Assembly (NCBI RefSeq): GCF_016801865.2 | Contig: NC_068937.1 | Coordinates: 130,237,279 to 130,301,278 of the forward strand | Length of the DNA stretch: 64,000 nucleotides | Direction of reading: 5' to 3' | Source of the DNA: Culex pipiens pallens | Taxonomy: Eukaryota; Arthropoda; Insecta; Diptera; Culicidae | Shown here: piece by piece, positions 56,807 to 64,000 of the stretch | Numbering within the stretch: position 1 is the first letter of the stretch | How the letters are laid out: every line of letters begins with the position of its first letter | Notes under the pieces: model-generated | Told to the model about the DNA's origin: nothing | Database searches by the model: none | Seen by the model: the letters and a program-made list of their open reading frames with translations, nothing else | Made by a program: the position numbers and the translations under genes

Positions 56807-57673
56807 TCGTAAACCGGGGTGGCATTCATAGGATCTCAATTTATTTTTGGAATATTTTGCAAATGATAAGGTTTTTCTCAAGATTATTATTTTCAAAGTC
56901 ACACAAAGTCCATGAACAATTTTTGAAAAAAAGTTTTTTCAATAGTGTTAAAAATGTTATTTACTATAATAATGACTATGATAGTCATAGTTTTTCTTGC
57001 TAAAATCAGATTTAAGGTGTTCTAACTTTATTTTTACGTCAAATGTACCATTACTAAGGTTGCTGATATAGTTTTTCATGAAAAAAAAAACTTAATGTTT
57101 CTTTTTAGTTAACTAAGTTTATAAGCTTTTTAACAAAATATATGTAAATTTTAGATAAATTTGTTAAAGAGGCAATAGCAATTTTCCTGAAATTCGTTGA
57201 AACTAGTTTGGTTTGTAAAATTATTGATTTATATTGCATTTTAAACTGAATTCGAAGCTTCGAAGTATTCACATTTAGATGAAATCTGTTCAACTGGCAA
57301 TGCCTATACATTTGGATATTTTTTTTGAATTATGTTTCAAAAAAACACATATTATTTATATTTACAAACTTATTTTACCTTTTCCTCGTGGAAAATTGAT
57401 CAAAAATCTGAAATTGCATTCCGTTTATCATGTTCATCGAGAAAATAATGACACTTTGAGAAGATTAAAATATTGCTCTTCATCAACATTTTTTTAACTA
57501 TAGTTAATCAACTTTTTAAACTCTTCAAAATTTTATAAAAAGTTCATTTTTAGGTTCTTTGAGCACTTCTAAACCACGGTCAATATGATTCCCTACTATT
57601 CCGTACGAATTGAATTTGTACTCTTAATTTTGCGGAAAAATCTCAAACCTATCAAAGTCACCTCGTTTGATGG
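56807..57673. mobile_element. CCGTAAAC/GGGGTGAC element, copy without insertion
   Basis: TTCGTAAACCGGGGTGGC at the left and GTCACCTCGTTTGATGG at the right, collinear with 16648-18070. TA follows the right end. At 57345-57358 it preserves the empty target of the insertion at 17222. Confidence 0.78.
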
Positions 57674-57675
57674 TA

Positions 57676-58788
57676 GTTAAAATTCGGAATAACATAATCA
57701 CACACATAGAGTTTTATTTGAAATGATCCTATAAACATCTATTCAAAATTGAAAAATGAGCTCAAGATGTCTTCAAATGAGATTGAATATTTGAAAGGTT
57801 AAACCCAAGAAAACAGATGAAAAAATCATGACGATCATGGGTTCGAATCCACACAGGGGGGGAAATTATGAATATTTTTAAAGCTTTTAAACCTTCTTTT
57901 CCGAGGAAAAACAAAATTGTAAACACGGCGATGATGGTCGTGGGATAATTTCCTGCAAATTAACTATCCCCCTTGCCTCCCACCAGTACTTGAAAGGGGA
58001 ACTGAGAGCCTGTTCACAACAAGCCCATAATCAGAAATTAACCCAAAACCTTGGGACAGCGCCCACCAAGGGTTCACTAACGCTTGGCCAACGTCGTCGT
58101 CGTCGACGACAACTGTTTGCGGAATCAGGCTGGATGAAAGAAGAAAAAAAAAGCAGATGAACCGGAATCCCCGGAGACCTTGTCAAACATGACGAAGGAA
58201 TACCAGATGAGTCCCTGGCAGCGTTACGAGGCGAAAAAAGTTTATTTTTTAATTAAATCCTGTGTTCCGGCATTTGCAATGCCACTGCAAAAGGGAAACG
58301 AGCTCGGGAAAACATAATTTTCATCCTCTGATTACGGAAAGGGGGCGTTACCCCACCGTCTGCACATGTGGATGTTTGAGATTTGTGTTGATCTTGGTGA
58401 TGGTTGTGAATTGAGGAATACTCAGACTGCTGAAAACTGATGAAAGATCTAGAAAAAAAAATGGGAGTGACGGAAAACTTTTATTTTGTGATACGTATTG
58501 CCTTAAATTTTTAAAAATATTATTAGTTTTAAGAGTAACGTAAAATTTTACCTCATCAGTTTTTTTTTGCTTTCTTATACAACTGAGCGTATTTGTGGAA
58601 TTTTAAAACTAATTTCTAACTTCAAACTCCATCCTGTTCATCACATTTGTGTAACCGTCGCTAGGGAATGAAACAAACCATGCTGCAAATTTACTTTGGA
58701 AATTAACTATATATCGTTGTGAAAATTTCGTGCCGCAAATGAAATCTGCCGAGTTTTGTGCATGCAAACATTACGGGCCACTGAAAAC
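57676..58788. other. Unique DNA with a B-box-like motif
   Basis: ATGGGTTCGAATCC at 57838-57851 resembles a tRNA T-arm, but no A box or folding head was found. 57.9-58.4 kb is GC-richer with CGTCGTCGTCGTCGACG near 58093. No gene recognised. Confidence 0.35.
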
Positions 58789-58792
58789 AGTG

Positions 58793-61700
58793 GAGCAGTT
58801 CTCTAGGATTTCGGTCATTCGATTTTTTTTGTATTTTTTAATCCGGCTGAAACTTTTTTGGTGACTTTGGTATGCCCAAAGAAGCCATTTTGCATCATTA
58901 GTTTGTCCATATAATTTTCCATACAAATTTGGCAGCTGTCCATACAAAAAATGATATGTGAAAATTCAAAAATCTGTATCTTTTGAAGGATTTTTTTGAT
59001 CGATTTGGTGTCTTTGGCAAAGTTGTAGGCATGGATACGGACTACACTGGAAAAAAATAATACACGGTAAAAAAATTTGGTGTTTTTTTTATTTAATTTT
59101 TTATCACTAAAACTTGATTTACAAAAAAACACTATTTTTAATTTTTTTTATTTTTTTATATGTTTTAGAAGACATAAAATGCCAACTTTTCAGAAATTTC
59201 CAGGTTGTGCAAAAAATCTTTGACCGAGTTATGAATTTTTTAAACAATACTGATTTTTTCAAAAAATCGAAATTTTGGTCGCAAAAATTTTTCAACTTCA
59301 TTTTTCGATGTAAAATTGAATTTGCAATCAAAAAGTACTTTAGTGAAATTTTGATAAAGTGCATCGTTTTCAAGTTATAGCCATTTTTATGTAACTTTTT
59401 TCAAAATCGTCGCAGTTTTTCATTTTTTTAAATTATTGCACATGTTTGCCCACTTTTGAAAAAAATATTTTTGAAAAGCTGAGAAAATTCTCTATATTTT
59501 GCTTCTTGGGACTTTGTTGATACGATCTTTAGTTGCTGAGATATTGCAATGCAAAGGTTTAAAAACAGGAAAATTGATGTATTTTAAGTCTCACCCTAAC
59601 AGCCCACCATTTTTCAATGTCGATATCTCAGCAACTAATGGTCCGATTTTCAATGTTAATATATGAAAAATTTGTGAAATTTTCCGATCTTTTCGAAAAC
59701 AATATTTTCAAAATTTTCAAATCAAGACTAACATTTTAAAAGGGCGTAATATTGAATGTTTAGCCCTTTTGAAATGTTAGGCTTGATTTGAAAATTTTGA
59801 AAATATTGTTTTCGAAAAGATCGGAAAATTTTACAAATGTTTCATATATTAACATTGAAAATCGGACCATTAGTTGCTGAGATATCGACATTGAAAAATG
59901 GTGGGCTGTTTGGGTTAGACTTAGAAAACATCAATTTTCCTGTTTTTAAACCTTTGCATTGCAATATCTAAGCAACTTAAAGTCGTATCAACAAAGTCTG
60001 AAGAAGCAAAATATAGAGAATTTTCCCAGCATTTCAAAAATATTTTTTTCAAAAGTGGGCAAACATGTGCACTAGCCTGTCCCATTTTGAGGTCATGTCG
60101 AGGAATTTCAGGTGCTCACTTCTTAAATGATAGATTATGATGTTAGGAACAATGTTTTCTTAGACAAGAAAAAATAATAAAATACTTTCTCGCACCCCCT
60201 AGTCGATATACTGAAAAAAGTCACTTTTTTGAACAAATTTTCTAAAATCGCTTGGAATCAATACAAAAACTGTTTCGATCAGGTGTGTATTATCTTCAAA
60301 CGATAGGTTTTTGTCCATAGATTAAGATGCACTATCAATATTGGACCAAAATTTAAGTTTTTGGACTCTCCCAGGCGAATTTGTGTCGAAAAAATCGCAT
60401 TTTTTCGAAACTTTTTTCAGAAATGTTCATTTAATTTAGGGTAGCCTATTTTTCCCAGTGAAACCAATACATGCAGCTTGTAGGAAATTTCATGGCAAAC
60501 ATTTTTCCCTCTGAGAAAATGCATTTTCGACACTCCAGAGCCGAGATATTTGAGTTTTAGTGAGGAAAAAAGTGCCAATTTTCAAAATTTCTCAGAATTC
60601 AGAAGCAAGGCCTACTAATTACACGATGTAGCAAGCATATTTCTCAAAGGTCAAGGTATGTTTTTTTATAGTAATTTTGGCCGCTGAATCCAAATCTGAA
60701 ATCAAATTTCGTGTAAACAGTGATGTTTTGGAGCTACACCCTTTTGGAATGTTATTTGCGTGTTTAAGAGGCAGTTTTTGTAAATATTACTCGGTTTGTT
60801 CTAGAGGTCGTATAGAGGTGCTCCGATTTGGATGAAACATTCAGCGTTTGTTTGTCTATACATGAGATGTACTCATGTGAAATATGAGACCTCGACGACA
60901 AAGGGAAGTGGGGTAAAACGGGCATTGAATTTTGAGGTCCAAAAAACATATAAAATCTTAAAATTGCTCGCATTTTAGTAAAACTTCATCAATTCAAAAC
61001 TCTCTTAAATGCATTCGAAAGGTCTTTTGAAGCACTTCAAAATGAGCCATAGACATCCAGGATTGGTTTAACTTTTTCTCATAGCTTTTGCAAATTACTG
61101 TTAAAAATTGATTTTTTAAAAACTCAATATCTTTTTGCAACAGCCTCCAACACCCATACTCTTTTAGTTCAAAAGTTAGTTAATTTCATGGACTATAAGC
61201 CTACGGTAAAAACTTTTTGGCCAATCGCAGTTTTTCTCATAGTTTTTCGATTTTTCTATAACAAACATTTTACAACGTTAGTTATTGTCCCTACAGCATC
61301 CATAGCGGCACTTTTTAGTCTCAATTTTGTCATATTCGAAATCCTTGGAAAATTCAAACTTCAATGCCCGTTTTACCCCACTTCCCTCATCTCATGTATA
61401 GACAAACAAACGCTGAAAGTTTCATCCAAATCGGAGCACCTCGATACGACCTCTAGAACAAACCGAGTAATATTTACAAAAACTGCCTCTTAAACACGCA
61501 AATAACATCCCAAAAGGGTGTAGCTCCAAAACATCACTGTTTACACGAAATTTGATTTCAGATTTGGATTCAGCGGCCAAAATTACTATAAAAAAACATA
61601 CCTTGACCTTTGAGACATATGCTTGCTACATCGTGTAATTAGTAGGCCTTGCTTCTGAATTCTGAGAAATTTTGAAAATTGGCACTTTTTTCCTCACTAA

Positions 61701-62844
61701 AACTCAAATATCTCGGCTCTGGAGTGTCGAAAATGCATTTTCTCAGAGGGAAAAATGTTCGCCATGAAATTTCCTTCAAGCTGCATGTATTGGTTTCACT
61801 GGGAAAAATAGGCTACCCTAAATTAAATGAACATTTCTGAAAAAAGTTTCGAAAAAAAGGGATTTTTTCGACACAAATCCGCCTGGGAGAGTCCAAAAAC
61901 TTAAATTTTGGTCCAATATTGATAGTGCATCTTAATCTATGGACAAAAACCTATCGTTTGAAGATAATACACACCTGATCGAAACAGTTTTTGTATTGAT
62001 TCCAAGCGATTTTAGAAAATTTGTTCAAAAAAGTGACTTTTTTCAGTATATCGACTAGGGGGTGCGAGAAAGTATTTTATTATTTTTTCTTGTCTAAGAA
62101 AACATTGTTCCTAACATCATAATCTATCATTTAAGAAGTGAGCACCTGAAATTCCTCGACATGACCTCAAAATGGGACAGGCTAATGTGCACTATTTTTA
62201 ATAAATGAAAAACTGCGACTATTTTCAAAAAAGTCACCTAAAAATGGATTTAACATGAAAACGGTGCACTTTATCAAAATTTCACTTCAGTACTTTTTGA
62301 TTGCAAATTCGATTTTACATCGAAAAATGAAGTTGAAAAATTTTTTCGACCTATTTTTCGATTTTTTGATAAAATCAGCATTGATTCAAAAATTCACAAC
62401 TCGCTCAATGATTTTTTGCACAACCTGGAAATTTCTGAAAAGTTGGCATTTTATGTCCTCTAAAACATATCAAAAAATAAAAAAAAATAAAAATAGTATT
62501 TTTTTGCAAATCAAGTTTTAGTGATAAAAAGTTAAATAAAAAATCACCATATTTTTTTTACCGTGTATCATTTTTTTTCCAGTGTAGTCCGTATCCATAC
62601 CTACAACTTTGCCGAAGACACCAAATCGATCAAAAATTTCCTTCAAAAGATACAGATTTTTGAATTTTCATACATCATTTTTGTATGGACAGCTGCCAAA
62701 TTTGTATGGAAAATTATATGGACAAACTAATGATGCAAAATGGCTTCTTTGGGCATACCGAAGGCACCAAAAAAGTTTCAGCCGGATTAAAAAATACAAA
62801 AAATAAAATTGAAGAAAAAAGACCGATTTCGTAGAGAATTGCTC
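58793..62844. mobile_element. GAGCARTTCTCTA palindromic element, carrying a second palindrome
   Basis: The left arm 58793-59750 is mirrored, around a centre near 59755, by a right arm that is interrupted at 60073 and resumes at 62193 to end TAGAGAATTGCTC at 62844. AGTG lies outside both ends (58789-58792, 62845-62848). Without the insertion the element is about 1.9 kb, almost entirely inverted repeat. Partial copies at 8694 and 55036. No coding. Confidence 0.85.
60073..62184. mobile_element. 2.1-kb palindromic element, TAGCCTGTCCC ends, 8-bp duplication
   Basis: The inverted ends TAGCCTGTCCCATTTTGAGG lead into near-identical arms of about 850 bp around a unique core of roughly 400 bp (60.92-61.34 kb). 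ATGTGCAC flanks it exactly (60065-60072, 62185-62192). The opposite arm of the host shows the uninterrupted site. An 8-bp duplication of the form nTnnnnAn is typical of hAT transposons, and TAG at the tip is compatible. No transposase, so it is non-autonomous. Confidence 0.9.
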
Positions 62845-62848
62845 AGTG

Positions 62849-64000
62849 GTCATCAGTAAGAGTGGTGAGGCAAAAGTTTGGTCCGGTTTATTCGATTTCA
62901 TCTCTGCCGGGTGGAAAAAGTTGGAACCTACAAATTGTGAACCAAATTGTAAACATTCCGGATGCATGATGAAGCGACAACAAATATTTTGCATAGGGTA
63001 GTTTGGCTTATGAATTGTGTTTGGAAATAGTTTCTGCAAGGATTTCTTAGGAATATTGTGGAAACTTTTAGTTGATTCATCAAAGTTTTTTCATAACATT
63101 TCACACAAATGAATTAAATTAGAAAATTTTACATTTTTTCTTTCTAACTCAACCGATTGCCGATCAAATTTAAATTGATAAAAATCCACGCTAAAATTTT
63201 TTTTTTGTAATTTTGATACACTTTTTCTTGTGTTATTTCACCACTAATTATTAAAAAATATCCTTTTTCAAGATTTCATATTTTAATATTTTGTTTCCTT
63301 TGTGTTTGGTATAAGTCTCCATAAAAAGTAATCATTCACAATCAAAATTTGTACCACAGAGGACGCTCCCAATTTCTTCTGTCAAACTTCCAGGTCGTTC
63401 AAACTTTCACCCGAGGAATCCGGTTCAGCAATTTGTTTATTGAAAATGTGCCGCTCCCCAAACATCGAAGATGAGTCCCCGAAACGAAAGTTCCAAAGTG
63501 GCCACTCAAACTTGGAGTGCCGCATGCACCTCCGAGCAAAGACCAACTTTCAAACTCAACTTTAGTTACGACGACGACGGTCGATGCAAAGTGTATTAAC
63601 GGGAAACTTGGTAGGGTTTGCGTCCTGGGAGAATGGGACAGTGGCACGGTGAACAAATTTACCACTTGGAAAGTTGACTTTTCCGCCGAGATGGTGGGAA
63701 GAAAGGGGAAAATTGGAAATGGAAAATGCATCGGTGATTGCAGCTAGCAAGCACGGAAATTTTTTGATAAATTTGCAGATCAAACTTTAAATTACTAATT
63801 TTAAAATAATTCATTAAAATTTTCAGTAGAATACAAATTTGTTGAAAGTAATTTTTTTCAGTGCACCATCAAAGTTTTTATGGCGTGAGGCTTTAGATGT
63901 TGCTGTTGAAATCAGAGCGGCAAGTTTTGATTGAATTAAAATTATTCGTAAACTATACCAATGGCTTCCAATTTGTATGGCCAGCTACCTTCGATGTCTC
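62849..64000. other. Unique DNA to window end
   Basis: AT-rich except 63.35-63.75 kb, which is GC-richer with ACGACGACGACGG near 63569. Frames of 76-110 codons on both strands have no recognised domain. Confidence 0.4.

Noticed and set aside
1..64000. Endogenous viral or bacterial gene content
   Set aside because: No open frame outside repeats showed polymerase, capsid, envelope, integrase or other recognisable motifs, and base composition gives no island suggesting foreign coding DNA.

Overview
The window reads as non-coding, repeat-rich chromosomal DNA from an animal, most likely a culicine mosquito (Culex-like). That assignment is an inference. It rests on AT-rich DNA with GC-richer islands, CA/GT and CAT/CTG-type microsatellites, a tRNA-derived SINE, and dense miniature inverted-repeat elements (MITEs) of the kind I associate with mosquito intergenic and intronic DNA. 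I found no protein-coding gene I would defend. The longest open frames are by-products of tandem repeats (9-, 11- and 8-bp units). The others are short, lie in unique or element DNA, and show no recognisable domain. I also saw no transposase, reverse transcriptase or intact tRNA gene, so every mobile element here looks non-autonomous.

Layout. 1-5.3 kb: two halves of an AATAAC/GTTATT-rich MITE split by 2.5 kb of A-rich DNA, two CACAGAAA-type MITEs, a unique block and a GGCTGG-type MITE. 5.3-9.3 kb: a nest in which an old fragment of a 2.1-kb palindromic transposon carries a 1.08-kb foldback element and a 1.19-kb GGGGAAAG element, the latter holding a SINE. A 113-bp foldback and a partial 'GAGCA' element follow. 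9.3-10.5 kb: a GC-richer unique island with a possible TATA promoter. 10.5-23.6 kb: a succession of TA-, TTAA- and 4-bp-target TIR elements, a near-perfect 218-bp hairpin and an inverted pair of CACGGG elements. 23.6-28.7 kb: unique islands and a nested foldback. 28.7-31.8 kb: a degenerate 11-bp-period satellite with a homogenised 11-bp core and a TTAA-flanked insertion. 31.8-37.7 kb: unique DNA and a GTTATT MITE inserted into another member of its own family. 37.7-42.2 kb: about 490 copies of a 9-bp satellite. 42.2-58.8 kb: more elements, a 61-copy 8-bp array, a second SINE inside a degenerate tandem array, and tRNA-like sequences. 58.8-62.8 kb: a 4-kb palindrome with a second 2.1-kb palindrome inserted in one arm. 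The remainder is unique DNA.

The strongest evidence is internal. Several insertions have direct target duplications, and several have an empty-site copy of the same target elsewhere in the window, so element ends and insertion order can be read without any database. The main points of interest are: (1) a family with GGGTMATTC ends and 4-bp target duplications; (2) a 2.1-kb palindromic element with TAGCCTGTCCC ends and an 8-bp hAT-like duplication; (3) several unrelated MITEs filled with one reiterated short word; (4) the internal history of the 9- and 11-bp satellites.
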